Shown here: positions 20,801 through 30,528 of the stretch, one piece after another
Position numbering within the stretch: the first letter of the stretch is position 1
How the letters are laid out: each line of letters starts with the position of its first letter
NCBI RefSeq assembly: GCF_020623625.1
Contig: NC_060205.1
Span: 1,171,501 to 1,235,500 of the forward strand
Direction of reading: 5' to 3'
Source: Saccharomycodes ludwigii
Lineage: Eukaryota; Ascomycota; Saccharomycetes; Saccharomycodales; Saccharomycodaceae
Length of the DNA: 64,000 bases
Program-made: the position numbers and the translations under genes
Notes under the pieces: generated by a model
Database searches by the model: none
Told to the model about the DNA's origin: nothing
Seen by the model: only the letters and a program-made list of their open reading frames with translations

Positions 20801-23800
20801 TTATCCAAAACTTTGATATGAGGATAAGTACTTAATGGCATTCTCTTCAATACATTTCCAAACAAAGAAAACGATGGTCCTATACACGCACTGTTATTTT
20901 TTTCTAAATTTTGTTCAATATTTTTTAAAATATTTTCCAAAAGGATGTCTCTATCATCTTCGTTAATTTCCAGTAGTAACGAATATATGGAGCGTGCAGC
21001 GTCTGGATAACTGACAAACATGTCAATAATTAGTTTTAGAGACACACATTTTTTAAAATCGCCCACTCGTGTTTCAAAAGACTGCAAATCCGCTTCAGAA
21101 ACCATATAGTCGGGTTTAAATGAAGAAGATACATCTGCAGAAAGAAGCTCCTTAGAATAGCCATCCCAATCAGCAATTAAGTCAATCTTTTCTCGTGGTA
21201 ACTTATCTTGATATTTTATCAAATAATCTACAGCAGCCTCGTGAGAAACACCATATTTTTCTAGTAAGCTAACTTTCACATAAGATGGTTTTTGTTTATC
21301 CCAGCTTACATATGCCAATGGAACTCTTTCCGGTTCACGTTCTGGAAATTTTGTGTACTTGAAAAAGGCAGCAAAAAAAACAATCAATTCATCTGCAAAT
21401 ATGGTTGATAATTTCTTGGTTGATAAGAGCCATAAGTTCTCCGTTAATAAATTTCTATAATGGGACAACAGAACGCTTTTCACGTTATCTCTGAAACATG
21501 TGGGAATGTGTCCTTGCATACGTTGCATTTCAGCATCTTCATCGAAAAAATAGGAGGTAACAGAATGAGACTCCTCCAAATATTTAGAATCTATGGTTCT
21601 TGATAGGAAATTAGTGCTAAATTTGAATAGCAAAAAAAGAATGTTTTTGTCATCTTTTATATATTTAATTTTACCAATATCTGGACTAAATTCAAAATCA
21701 ATGGCTGGTAGTAGCGATAAAATATTCTCGATGATGTACAAATATTTCTCATGAACCTTATATTTGTAAAATAGTGAAATACTAACGATTTGCAAATGTT
21801 CAATGCTATTTCCACCGTATGGCAATGTTAATATGTCGTTGAAAAAATGCAAAAGCACTAAGTAATGGCTATAATATTTTTCAATTGGCAAAGTTCCAAA
21901 ATCTAATAGATTTGATATATTTTGAACAACCATGCCTCTTAACTTAATTTCCCATGTCTTGTGTTCTTTATCAAAGGTGAAAACTTTAGTACTGCTTAAT
22001 TTTACAAGCGATCTCAACATTTCAGCAATTTCATATTGGATTTTGTTTAGAACAAACCTAATTTGGAAAGTGTTTTTGAATTTGGCTGAGTTTTTCTTGG
22101 AATAGAATTTCAAATCAAGTAGTTTGGTACCCTTATGAATAACAAGTGGAGGATAACGGGTAGAACTTTGTGGTGTTGTCTCCTCACAAACTTTAGTTGG
22201 TAATTTTTCACGAATGTAGAATTCTTCAAGCGAACATTTTTCAAACAACTTGAATAAATTATCAAGTAAATCAAAACTACCCTCCTTAACAAACTTAAAT
22301 AATATAGCAATTCTAGATGAATACAACGATGGATAATTCATATAAACCCTCCCTAATACATTTAGTAATCCACAAATAGTATTAACCTTTTCGAATAAAT
22401 CTTTAACTGTCTCATAACTATTATTCAAGATGAAAGATTTTGAATTACTATAAGTTAAAAACGTGCCTATTTCCGTTAATTTGGCGGCTACAGTTTCGAT
22501 TAGTTCCTCAAAACCAAAAGTGTTTTTTTGGTCATTTAGGGAAATAATAAAATCTACGAATTCCATGCAAGCGTTTGAATTAATGAAGTCAAATGGCATA
22601 TTGTTAACACTAATCAAACTATAAATGTCTTTTGGTTCTAGTTCTTCCACAAGAGCAGGCCATGAACATGCAGATATCAGAGCAGTTAAAACAGATAGAA
22701 CAAATGATGAGTCCTGTATTTCAAATACCTCCATGGTCTTAGCGCCTTCCTCCATATCAATTACCTCAGTCGATTCGGATTTATAAAAAATATCGGTACA
22801 TCCCGTCTTGGTAGAGGTATAAATAGAAGGTTGTGAAAAGGAAATTTGACGAGATACGTCCTTTATGGTTTGTATAAACCCTGCTTCAAGTTCTGGTTTT
22901 AAGTCAGGATAATGGCGTGCCAATTCATCTAGTTCATTGCCATAATGGTAGTCATGTTCTTCCCATACAATAATTTTAGCAAATTCCACATTCTTAACAA
23001 CTTCAAATAATTTGCTCACAAGTTTCCGTTCCTTAACCTCTTTCAAGCCATTAACATTCAAACAAATAGCAGAAATTAAAGTTGGTAATGTTTTTAACAA
23101 GCTTCCGCAAGGACCTAAAAAGTTGTCGAAATTATTGAAAATGGTGCTGATAGTTTGTGATTCAACCAAAATTGGGTAGATGGTTGGTTCCGAATTGATC
23201 ATATCTTGAATAACTTCTAAAGCATCAGCAACCAAAGTGTAGCCGAAAATGGATCTATTTTCGATAATTTTATTTAATGCGGGCAAAATAGGTGAGTCTA
23301 TTAAGTTACGAATTCTGTCACTGGAATCACAACTCAAAACAGTACGAACTAATTTTAATAGAGCTCTCATAAAGCTCAATTGTCTAAATGAGAAAGAATA
23401 ATAAACTTTAACATAGGGAGAAGGTTTCCCAAACTCTGGATGTTCAATGGCAAACTTCACTTCATTTGTGATACACTGTATTAGTATGTTGAATCCATTA
23501 TCATTATAAAATTGGGTAGCAGTTTCAAAATCCCATAATATAATTTTCAATAAATGAGAGGCGGAGGCCATCGTTCTATAAAATTTGCAATTGGGAATAG
23601 AAATAATTTCCAATAAACTAGAAATTAATCCTGAGGAGACTAAAGTGTCATGTAGTGAATTCATACCTGCTATATTGGAAATCAAATAAAAAAATCTCAC
23701 ATTATAATTTTCATCAACTTCATCAACTTTGTTTTCCCTCATAATTTTTGCGATGTATTTCAAAGCTTGAAATAAAATTCCATGAGGCATATTACCCCCT

Positions 23801-24873
23801 AAATTTTTCACTATATCTGAACACCAAATTTTACTCAAAGAGATACATTCTAAAGCGAAAACAGCATCAGATCTGATACTTCTGGGTAATTTTGTCTCAG
23901 ATAACATAATAAACTCATTTAAGCATTCAAAAATATAGGTATCAATTTCAAAGACAGTAGAACTAACTTTGGGTGGCGGTAAAACAATATTTATATAGGC
24001 TAAGGAGTTCAATTTTACACGAATGGCGCTATTTCTTAGTTCTTTATTCTCAAAAGAATCATCGCTGAAGGCTTTGGCAATCGTACTTTTTACAGAGAAT
24101 TCAAACCACCTATCAGCAGGAATTTCACACATCCCTTTGTCGAATATTTGCTGTAAAGTTAATGATTTTAATTGTTCTTTGTTTAACTTGAAAAACTTCA
24201 TTACATTCTTGGGGGTATAATACATAAATTTTAAATTATCCCAGCTTGAAGGATACTTCTTTTCATCAAAAAATAAATCGACCAAGGAAAAATGGTTTGA
24301 TGAATCATCCATCGCAGAACTTGGTAAAGATAGAATTAACATTTTGGCCTTTTCCTTTAAATTATTATCGGCTAATGGTGACGTATTGGGAATTTTTTCG
24401 CCAAGAAGGGAGTGTCTTTCAGCCATAAGCGCCATAATTTCCATGGCACCTATTTTAACTTTGAAATTAGGAGAGTTAATTAAACACCACATGCGGTCCA
24501 AAGAAGAATAAACAGAAACACCAGTTGAGTTGTATAAAAGTCTTGCAGTGAATGCAGTTATAGTAACGACTATATTTTCATCTTCTTGATTCATAACTAT
24601 TAACTTAACAGGGGACTCAGTATTATCTGACTCATTAATAGTTGGTTTATAATGATATTTTTCTACAATTTTTTTTAAAATTTCATCCATTCGATCTAAA
24701 ACTGGGATCCAAACGTATAAATCATCTCTTGATCTGTCCCATTCTTGAATTTGAGAAATTGCATGTAAAAAGTCCTCCTCTGAACAGTTTTTAGTTAACT
24801 TGTCCATCAAAGGTTTGAAAGGCTTAGCCCTTTCCTCTTTTTGTAATTGCTTACAGGGGGCTATAACAATCAT
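14881..24873 (-). CDS. TOM1: HECT-type E3 ubiquitin ligase Tom1
   Basis: A 3330-residue protein (S. cerevisiae Tom1 3268), the HUWE1-type nuclear E3 ligase that targets excess histones, unassembled ribosomal proteins and other substrates, and affects mRNA export. The N-terminal 1800 residues are helical ARM-like repeats (DUF908/DUF913 type). A very acidic region follows at about 1870-2090, containing a simple Arg-Glu repeat near 1951-1962 encoded by a CTTTCT microsatellite. Two ubiquitin-binding-like motifs follow (DPEYLRALPEELREEV and TPEFFSSLPEDIREQI, about 2350-2430). The HECT domain occupies roughly 2950-3330, with the catalytic cysteine at about 3297 in SSHTCFNQL and the C-terminus EGHQGFGIA. 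The frame is unbroken over 10 kb. TOM1 lies next to the HEH2/SRC1 gene, as on S. cerevisiae chromosome IV. Confidence 0.98.
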   Translation of the reverse strand: MIVIAPCKQLQKEERAKPFKPLMDKLTKNCSEEDFLHAISQIQEWDRSRDDLYVWIPVLDRMDEILKKIVEKYHYKPTINESDNTESPVKLIVMNQEDENIVVTITAFTARLLYNSTGVSVYSSLDRMWCLINSPNFKVKIGAMEIMALMAERHSLLGEKIPNTSPLADNNLKEKAKMLILSLPSSAMDDSSNHFSLVDLFFDEKKYPSSWDNLKFMYYTPKNVMKFFKLNKEQLKSLTLQQIFDKGMCEIPADRWFEFSVKSTIAKAFSDDSFENKELRNSAIRVKLNSLAYINIVLPPPKVSSTVFEIDTYIFECLNEFIMLSETKLPRSIRSDAVFALECISLSKIWCSDIVKNLGGNMPHGILFQALKYIAKIMRENKVDEVDENYNVRFFYLISNIAGMNSLHDTLVSSGLISSLLEIISIPNCKFYRTMASASHLLKIILWDFETATQFYNDNGFNILIQCITNEVKFAIEHPEFGKPSPYVKVYYSFSFRQLSFMRALLKLVRTVLSCDSSDRIRNLIDSPILPALNKIIENRSIFGYTLVADALEVIQDMINSEPTIYPILVESQTISTIFNNFDNFLGPCGSLLKTLPTLISAICLNVNGLKEVKERKLVSKLFEVVKNVEFAKIIVWEEHDYHYGNELDELARHYPDLKPELEAGFIQTIKDVSRQISFSQPSIYTSTKTGCTDIFYKSESTEVIDMEEGAKTMEVFEIQDSSFVLSVLTALISACSWPALVEELEPKDIYSLISVNNMPFDFINSNACMEFVDFIISLNDQKNTFGFEELIETVAAKLTEIGTFLTYSNSKSFILNNSYETVKDLFEKVNTICGLLNVLGRVYMNYPSLYSSRIAILFKFVKEGSFDLLDNLFKLFEKCSLEEFYIREKLPTKVCEETTPQSSTRYPPLVIHKGTKLLDLKFYSKKNSAKFKNTFQIRFVLNKIQYEIAEMLRSLVKLSSTKVFTFDKEHKTWEIKLRGMVVQNISNLLDFGTLPIEKYYSHYLVLLHFFNDILTLPYGGNSIEHLQIVSISLFYKYKVHEKYLYIIENILSLLPAIDFEFSPDIGKIKYIKDDKNILFLLFKFSTNFLSRTIDSKYLEESHSVTSYFFDEDAEMQRMQGHIPTCFRDNVKSVLLSHYRNLLTENLWLLSTKKLSTIFADELIVFFAAFFKYTKFPEREPERVPLAYVSWDKQKPSYVKVSLLEKYGVSHEAAVDYLIKYQDKLPREKIDLIADWDGYSKELLSADVSSSFKPDYMVSEADLQSFETRVGDFKKCVSLKLIIDMFVSYPDAARSIYSLLLEINEDDRDILLENILKNIEQNLEKNNSACIGPSFSLFGNVLKRMPLSTYPHIKVLDKACHIISDYLSTECAQESFFSELLFAYETIFAANQIPEAESVLNDVVVPFNSNITKIHVPKEISSKIYECLIKVREVTNIKSAISITRVLVLYAKDYNLAKQIAKSGVLSCLLKCIGVNQKNEMLAMLEGPFLVLLRFCFETREIVKDVISYEIEKAFTTRAIGDESEKQRNLSTLLLEKANLVLRDPDVFVDVLSKDARFESFNGQNELETPMVRRYIDPSTEESNKKTQDNSNFGIAYRTGIVHLLFAQLMAASKKDWLSEPPLNEEEKSKLAKSKKSNTSFKNPVWLYMVFLLQVLIELVGSYKQAKFELLTFSKRNIYSNSTKPRPTFINFLLFDLLSLPKKDNIEAKRSLINDLVSTLLCAFLSSPPVVKKLKDNKPSFKYVDADIVFIQKFSLECILKALNGVSESNKSILENISKIHIWFKLIEIVLTSKKANLMDVIGHVMYTSDRCSLCKIMLDLDLPNVITSSIANLDMNYPPAVKLFNVSIQSLNAISSIRENNVDLFDIGNNEEDVEEDVESEKEEDTNMFKNSALGMYDVEDIEDEEDDDNDIIGDDDSLLGDDDNDEIAFVDEDQDMEVVFSDGEGDDEEGERERERERERDRSNVTSHFENIDDYGVSDSDIEIEVIRDEDLEDGESDTNDEQEERDSDNMSIDIEEEEEMLDFYNSIEDQSDWDSGISDFSDSEIDADDEHHAPLFEDGNFDQDGYESQIESDMEPVFEIHEPEDATGNIMDRWRSFGGNVARVSQVRTTHFNDTPSTHPRSHLNRRRHSRNSQHHMDSHDISTHFIYLRDRNMGDIANSLSNIFGGPFQNEGTLGGDGFLHEFMTPLDFEVFTNQSRSPDQPLVLGSRRARGFRARTFDFTTSNIITDFRFNIELSSTSVRWDDVYSMFYSSKLFSYNVIPAIVNRIFNVSLKLHLKKKEEEMELKRKMQERLEELKRIQAARKRKFTELDEEAEENYIDSSSDEHTDPVYVDIGGQPVDVSRTDIDPEYLRALPEELREEVFYEHVAASRLRRLSQRGTNPQPIRRGSEVTPEFFSSLPEDIREQIIERESRLHDENVFEEDEDDNEPENVAAREQIQEILTNQERLADSDNAGGALLDRINSLVNHISSTSNPITNHNTGNHTTNSHSSNKQKKKARNHFSPLLDRSGIAVVLKSIFIPQAYIKRDDHHVLYQSLCYSKQNRSDLLNFILLILADGINSQSNLEKIYNFICRRTSPSTPKTVQFSLNINCSPLLVASQCIEALQYLVDCVGSVKLFFIAEHESLLVNKFPFKSKKDICTSNPKWPINYLFVLLTKKIITDESVLMDLVTNILQFCTKTIKSLMKSKKSNVLVPHIDASSYNSIVNVLKLDSCSTKVFQQTLTTMKNLCCIKGAKQDFIESLQFIASISVTKLIEGLDQLAKELPKVKEGNEINSEIIQQFLSPSSEQSKLLKVLTSIDYLSTSNIDSGDDTAHKNDKDEVVEDEKVSSLLKIYDGMELGNLWSALSRTLTQFENHKELTTSAAMLLPLIESLMVVCKHSKVSKSKELQFSDKDTFQVDFAKEPVANLFFLFTDSHKKLLNEMIRSNSKLMSGPFALLVKNSKVLDFDNKRFYFMGKIEAESKDRQKLSIKVSREQVFMDSYRALFFKPVQEMKNCKLEVTFKDEQGVDAGGVKREWYQILSRQMVNPDYALFTPVPSDKNTFHPNRTSGINPEHLSFFKFIGMVIGKAIRDKCYVDCHFSRDVYKGLLDKPVSLKDMESVDPDYYKSLVWILENDITDVIEETFSVETDDYGEHNIIDLKPNGHNIAVTEENKNEYVQKILSYKLQTSVQDQMNNFLFGFYSMVPKELITIFNEQEVELLMSGLPDIDINDWKSNTVYVNYTPSCKQINYFWRAVKSFDKEERAKLLQFVTGTSKVPLNGFKELAGVNGVSKFSIHKDYGATDRLPSSHTCFNQLDLPAYDSYETLRKALLLAINEGHQGFGIA

Positions 24874-25162
24874 CTTTCCTTTTTTTTTTTTTTTTTTTTA
24901 AAAAAATTTTTTTTTTCTCTCTTTTTCTCTTTCTCTTTCTCTCTTTTATGTTTTTGGTTTTCTGTTAATTTACCTATAATGGTTGATTTTTTTCTTTTTT
25001 TCTTTTTTTCTTTTTTTCTTTTTTTTTTTTTTTTTTTTTATTTCTTCTTCTTTTTTCTTTCTAACTATATATGTATTAGGGTAAAGATAGTATAATAAAA
25101 TATTATAAAAATTAATTAGTAAGTTAAATAGTTTAAAAGGGGATTCTTTGAATTGATTTGAA

Positions 25163-25195
<33 letters not shown>

Positions 25196-25711
25196 AAAAG
25201 AAAAAGAAATAAAAAATGTATCAATAATTGTTCGTTCGTCCTAAGTTTTCCATCTGAATTTGAAACCCACATACAAATTTTACAGGTTGTAGTATTTTTT
25301 TTTCTTTTAAAGAGAAAAAAAAAAAAAAAAACAAAAAAAAAAAAAAAAAAAAGAAAAGAAACAAGCCTTAATATCGAAAAGTTTTTTTGAATATAATTAT
25401 TGGTAAATAATTCAAACAAGATAATATTCGTAATATTTATGTGAAGTATAAGAATTTAAAAAAAAAAAAAAATTGACAAAAAAGCCATAAACATTATTTT
25501 TAATTAAGGTAGATGAGAAAGAATAAACGACAAGAAAAGTTTCAATTTGTTTCTAATAACAAAACAAAACAAAACATAAATGATAAAGAAAAAAACCTTT
25601 CTTATTCTAATAATAATAATAAATGCTCTATCTTTAAAATTTTAATTATATTCTTTATTTACTAAAATATATATATTGAAATATTATGTGGAAATAAAAC
25701 TGGTTGCTCTT
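24874..25711. promoter_or_regulatory. TOM1 upstream region / RAD52 3' region
   Basis: 838 bases dominated by simple sequence: T tracts around 24880-24920 and 24988-25045, and A tracts near 25164-25193 and 25318-25352. The TOM1 leader is therefore A-rich on its coding strand right up to the start codon. Two long poly-Phe/poly-Lys ORFs here are artefacts of these tracts. No gene is seen. Confidence 0.5.
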
Positions 25712-25990
25712 TTAATTTCCAGCGCTTTTATCACTGACATTACTATTATTATTACTATTTTTATTATTACTATTATGAGTAGTAGTACTAGTAGTGTTAG
25801 TGGTAGCAACGTTGGTGTTCCGAGGGTTAGAGTGGTTCCTTAAATTTAAATATGCAATCTTAGGTCTACCAACTTCTTTTCTTGGGGCCAAATTATTTGC
25901 GGCATTATAATTAGTATTATTGTTACTTGCCGGATTACTAATATGACGATTGTCATTAGTATTTTTTAAAGGATTACCGTTATTGGTGGT

Positions 25991-26023
<33 letters not shown>

Positions 26024-27400
26024 TGTATGATTAATATTACTATTGTTGTTGGTAGAATTAATTGTAGCGCTTGAAGCTGTAGTATTGGTGTTAATGGAAG
26101 TGCCATTATTATTATTGGCATTTGTCACTTCGTCTATATTCCTTTCCCTAGATTGTATTCCATTATATACATGCTCTTGTGCAGTTACACCCCTTTCCTT
26201 TAAAATATCTCTTGGTAAAGGCTTCGAAACCGATTGATCTATAGTAGTTTTTATGGATTTAGATTTATAAGTATGATCAAAAACAGGGATATTATTAGAA
26301 TTATGAGTTTTACCATCATTTAAATTTTGAAGCGTTTTAGCACTGACAATCAGAATAGAATCCGCATTGGTGGAGGCATCTTTATTATTATTATTGTTGA
26401 TATTAGTAATATTAGCGTTGGAACTATTTGCAATGTTAGTAATAGTATTGATATCATCGTCATCTAGAGGCAGATCATCGCTCATTAATAATGAATCATC
26501 AAGATAATTTTCTATATACTCATTAATAGATGTGTTAGTCATAGATGGTACTGGAGCAGCAGTAACTGTACTTTTATCACCAGTACGTGTAGTGTTATTA
26601 TTAGTAGTAGTAGTATTTGTATCAGCTTTATTGGTGTTAATTGTATTGATTTTTTTATTATTATAAACATTAAAATTATTATTATTATTATTTTTTTCCT
26701 CATTGGTAATATTCTTTGAATTTGATGTCATCGGGATATTAACTTTCTGAACAGTTTCAATTTTCCTTTTCTTTTGTTGTTGTCGACTCTGGCTTTCTCC
26801 ATTTGCACTTAGAGTATTTGGTCTGCTTGACATAGCAAGAGAATCATTTGGTACTTCATCAGAAAATCGTAGCAAATTATTTTCATCAAAATCAGGAGGA
26901 TCAAACTTGACTTTATCAATTTTAGAAAGAAAATCTTTGTCATATAAACAATTTCCTAAAGCGTTTCCAAACCCCCTTAGGCTTCGTTTCAAAGCATCCG
27001 TTACCGCTGACTTCTTGGCTCTTTCAAAAGCAAGAGCTTTTCTTTTTTCATTATCAATTGTACCATAGCCGATATCTTCTCTAAAAGTACCATCTGTTAA
27101 TGTGACACGGACTATAGCAGTACATCCAATAAAATATCTGCCTTGTTTTTCATCCATAAAATCTATTGTAACAGATTTAACTTCAGTGCTCCATCCATTA
27201 TATCCAAATATTTGATTAGCTAAATTAATGGCTTTCCATCCTTCCAAATAAGCGACTCTGTTATTACCATAACCCAATCTTTTAGAGATGTATTCTGGAC
27301 CTAATTTTTTCTCTAATTTAGCCTGTATATCATCTATAGAAGTATTAAATCTACTTTTACTACTTTTTGCGTTTGGATCGTTATTATTATTATTATTCAT
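25712..27400 (-). CDS. RAD52: recombination mediator Rad52
   Basis: Encodes 562 residues from the ATG at 27400; the frame stays open slightly further upstream but without another ATG. Rad52 anneals single strands and loads Rad51 onto RPA-coated DNA in homologous recombination. The N-terminal annealing domain (about 20-190) is nearly identical to the family, with KKLGPEYISKR, ANQIFGYNGWSTEVKS and VTDALKRSLRGFGNALGN. The middle is an Asn/Thr-rich linker. An acidic SDDLPLDDDDIN block corresponds in position to the RPA-binding QDDD region of S. cerevisiae, and IVSAK (near 347-351) to the Rad51-binding FVTAK motif. A C-terminal VGRPKI block is also shared. NDC1 is divergent next door, as in S. cerevisiae. 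Confidence 0.97.
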
Positions 27401-28238
27401 GATGAAAAGAAAAAAGAGAAAAGGCAAAAAGGGAAAAAAAAAAAAAAAAAAAAAAAAAAGATAATGGTTTGCTGTTGCTCTTGATATCAGTGAAACACTT
27501 TTAAATGATCCTTTTCAGATTTTTTTCTTTTTTCTTTTTTCTTTTTTTTTTTTTTTTGTTCCTTCTATTTTTGCCACTTGTAATTAGTTTGTTAAATTAA
27601 GATATACTTTTATATGGTTAAGTGATTTAATAAATCACAATTTATTTTATATATATATATAAATCGATTGAAAAGGTTTAGATTGGTAATAAGCCTAAAG
27701 TCTATTCAAGTTACCCTCCCTTTGTGAGCTAAATAAAGAATATGTGTACCATCTGCGTTTCAGGATTTTTGTTTATTTTCAATTATTAGAAAAAAGATTT
27801 CTGTAGCATAAGCACAATTCTTTATCAAATGTAATTATAATTATTTAAATGTAAACAATTTAGAAAAACTTTTCCCCCCCTCTTTCTCTTATACAGAGCA
27901 CGTGATAAACAATCGTTACCCGGATATTAAACTGCCATAAAATAAATACATACTATTTTCCCCCCCCCCAGCAAGAGAGAAGGTGTGGGTGTGTGTGTGT
28001 GAGAAAGAAAACAAAAAACAAAAATAAAAAAAAACAAAAATAAAAATAAAACTGTAAAAAATAAAATTCACTTATATTTCATTTTTATTCCATTCAATTC
28101 AACTTTTAATTTCGTGTTCATTTTCTCTCCCTCTTTCATCCCCCCTCCTCCAGATTATTTTACTTGCAATACTTCTAAATACTTTTACAACAATTTGTAA
28201 GATTAGAAACAATCATTGTGATTATTGTTATTCGTATT
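27401..28238. promoter_or_regulatory. divergent promoter region, RAD52 / NDC1
   Basis: 838 bases. A poly(A) tract at 27434-27459 and T tract near 27541-27557 lie on the RAD52 side. A CACGTG and a TTACCCG lie close together at 27899-27922. A C9-10 run (27960-27970) and a GT repeat (27988-28001) precede C/T-rich stretches on the NDC1 side. No gene is seen. Confidence 0.5.
27899..27922 (+). promoter_or_regulatory. Cbf1-type E-box and Reb1-type site, adjacent
   Basis: CACGTGAT at 27899-27906 fits the Cbf1 site (ATCACGTG on the other strand), and TTACCCG at 27916-27922 fits Reb1. Both factors clear nucleosomes in yeast promoters, and the pair sits between divergent genes. The call rests on motifs only. 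Confidence 0.5.
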
Positions 28239-30284
28239 ATGAGGAAATCTTATAGTGACATTACCAACAATGCTAGTGGTAACATTAGACGTATGGTCAG
28301 CAATATCAATCCAAGTTACCACAAGATATTTAGTAGCATTTGTAAAATTAGATTCAGTTATCTAGCCACAAGATTTCTTTTCACATTAACTATATCAACA
28401 TTTGTATCAATAAGATTATTCCAAAAATTTATTTTCAGACACTTATATTATGAGTATTATTATATGTATAGCCAAAATGCCATCAGCAGCAACAACAATA
28501 ATTTTTTATTAAATATTCTAATTCTACTTCCTATTAAGTTATTGGCCCTTTATTTAGGAATAATAATTATTTACATTACAAGAAAGTATTATTTACATGT
28601 CACTTACAATACTACTAGTGGAATTACTTATCTTAAACGCACTTTTAAAAAAATAACACTTTATGAGTGTATTTATATTGCAAGCTTTGTTTTGATTAAT
28701 TCATCCTGTTTAAATATTTTCAATATATATTCAAATTTTAATACCACTTTCCGATTCAAAACTGTTGTTACTTTTATTGTTCCATTGATATATTCCACAC
28801 AACATGTTATTTTCGATTTTGATAGGTTATTTTTTGTTAACAAGAAAAGCATTAACTACCAATCTCCCCAAACATATATAACCTCAAGATTAAAGAAATC
28901 TTTGGAGAAAACATTTTTTTTATCGCTATTCAGTTTTTTTACAATTTTGATCATATACAAAGTGGACCCTTTATATGCTGTTGCTTCTATTAATATTAAC
29001 AAGCTACCAAAATTGAGCGATTTGTTTTTATCTTTGATGTCGATTTCCATTACACTCCAACTTTGGGAATGGGCTAATATTTCGTTTAACGCATATTTAT
29101 CCATTGGTCCATTGCATAGAGGCACACTTCTAAGTTCTTTATCTTCTTCTTCCTTTTTTTCTTCCCCAAATTCTGCTTCCCCAATGGAGACTTTGATATC
29201 TGGTTTGAAATCAAAGAATAATTTTACCAAATTGACTGCATTTCAGGAATTATCATATAGAGCGAGAAGTTCACATGTTCAATTCAGATATCCAATTTAC
29301 CATCAAAGCCGTCAGGTCTGGCCTAGCATTTTAGCAGAATGTTTCAATACCATCAATGATACCAATACCAAAGTTTCAGAATATTTATTGAAAGTAGACA
29401 CCATAGGCCAAGGAAAAAATTATACTAGTGTTGAGGAGAAACAGAGAAGGGAAGGTTCTATGTATGACCTAGATACTACTAATAACGGCGATAATCTTTT
29501 TGGCAACGATACAAAAACTTTTGAAAACGGTAGTTACAGTACTTTATACAACACAAACTATTACAACAACAACAATAATAATAGCAATAACAACGCATTT
29601 AATATTTATTCAAATAAAAACATTTTTTTAAACACTAATAAAAGTAAAAGTAGTGCTAATGATAAAGGTATGGAAGAAAATTTTACTAGTGAAAGCGTCC
29701 AGACAAATATACTTTCCACTATCGTAATCCCATTCATAATTAAAATGGTAAATATAGGTATCAGCAGGTTCTTTTTCCCCGATGTGGTTGCTAATTCTGC
29801 TAATAACATTAACAACACAGTTACAGATGGAACAATTATACCTACAAACTTAATTACAGAAAATTTAAAAAATTTGAACAGGAAGCTTTTCAGTAATGTT
29901 CAACGGGATTCCATTAGATTATGTCCATTGCCAAATGTTTATGCCGATTCTGTCTTATCTTTGACCGGTATTTTATTAAATGCATTGGAAGAAGAACCTC
30001 ATAGTAGTTGTACCGGGAATATTGGGGATGTTTTGAAAATATTAGAAAGATCAATTAGTATCTTGGGAGGATTTGTGGAATATTCAGAAAAAATTCATAA
30101 ATTGGATAATAAAACTGAGCAGGAAGTTATTCCTAAGACTGTTTTATCCATATTATACGATCTAAGCGTCAATGCGTTTTTAGAATTAGTTTTGAGATAT
30201 AATGAAACTTTAAATAATATTTATCTGGATGAAGAAGTAAAGAGTTTAGTTAAATGGGTTTCTGAAATGATAAATCAGGAATGA
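28239..30284 (+). CDS. NDC1: nuclear pore / spindle pole body membrane protein Ndc1
   Basis: Encodes 681 residues from the first ATG at 28239 (S. cerevisiae 655). Ndc1 is an essential integral membrane protein that inserts nuclear pore complexes and spindle pole bodies into the nuclear envelope. The N-terminal half carries about six hydrophobic helices (near 45-60, 85-115, 140-160, 170-185, 225-245 and 260-280). The conserved cytosolic region then begins with WANISFNAYLSIGPLHRG, ETLISGLKSKNNFTKLTAFQELSYRARSS and HQSRQVWPSILAECF. The Asn-rich stretch near 430-460 is a variable insert. The C-terminal half is helical and typical of the family. It is divergent from RAD52 and convergent with NHX1. 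Confidence 0.94.
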   Translation: MRKSYSDITNNASGNIRRMVSNINPSYHKIFSSICKIRFSYLATRFLFTLTISTFVSIRLFQKFIFRHLYYEYYYMYSQNAISSNNNNFLLNILILLPIKLLALYLGIIIIYITRKYYLHVTYNTTSGITYLKRTFKKITLYECIYIASFVLINSSCLNIFNIYSNFNTTFRFKTVVTFIVPLIYSTQHVIFDFDRLFFVNKKSINYQSPQTYITSRLKKSLEKTFFLSLFSFFTILIIYKVDPLYAVASININKLPKLSDLFLSLMSISITLQLWEWANISFNAYLSIGPLHRGTLLSSLSSSSFFSSPNSASPMETLISGLKSKNNFTKLTAFQELSYRARSSHVQFRYPIYHQSRQVWPSILAECFNTINDTNTKVSEYLLKVDTIGQGKNYTSVEEKQRREGSMYDLDTTNNGDNLFGNDTKTFENGSYSTLYNTNYYNNNNNNSNNNAFNIYSNKNIFLNTNKSKSSANDKGMEENFTSESVQTNILSTIVIPFIIKMVNIGISRFFFPDVVANSANNINNTVTDGTIIPTNLITENLKNLNRKLFSNVQRDSIRLCPLPNVYADSVLSLTGILLNALEEEPHSSCTGNIGDVLKILERSISILGGFVEYSEKIHKLDNKTEQEVIPKTVLSILYDLSVNAFLELVLRYNETLNNIYLDEEVKSLVKWVSEMINQE

Positions 30285-30343
30285 AATGTCGATTTTTTTT
30301 TTTTTTTTCTTTTTTGTATATTAAAGAATAACGATTAATAAAT

Positions 30344-30375
<32 letters not shown>

Positions 30376-30528
30376 TGAATTTATAAAATATAAATATATA
30401 ATGGTATGATAACTAAATAACTGTAAAAAAAAAAAAAAAAAAAAAAAAGCTCTTAGAAAGAACTCTAAAAAAGAAGAACAACTTTTAAGAAGGAAAAAAA
30501 AAAACATTTTTTTCCCAAATAATTATGA
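30285..30528. terminator. convergent 3' region with mirrored homopolymers, NDC1 / NHX1
   Basis: A T tract (30294-30308) follows NDC1, then A tracts at 30351-30375 and 30426-30448. The AT-rich DNA with TATATA-type elements should serve 3' end formation for both convergent genes. Confidence 0.4.

Noticed and set aside
24970-25419. 149-codon ORF between TOM1 and RAD52
   Set aside because: Almost entirely Phe and Lys runs translated from T and A tracts.
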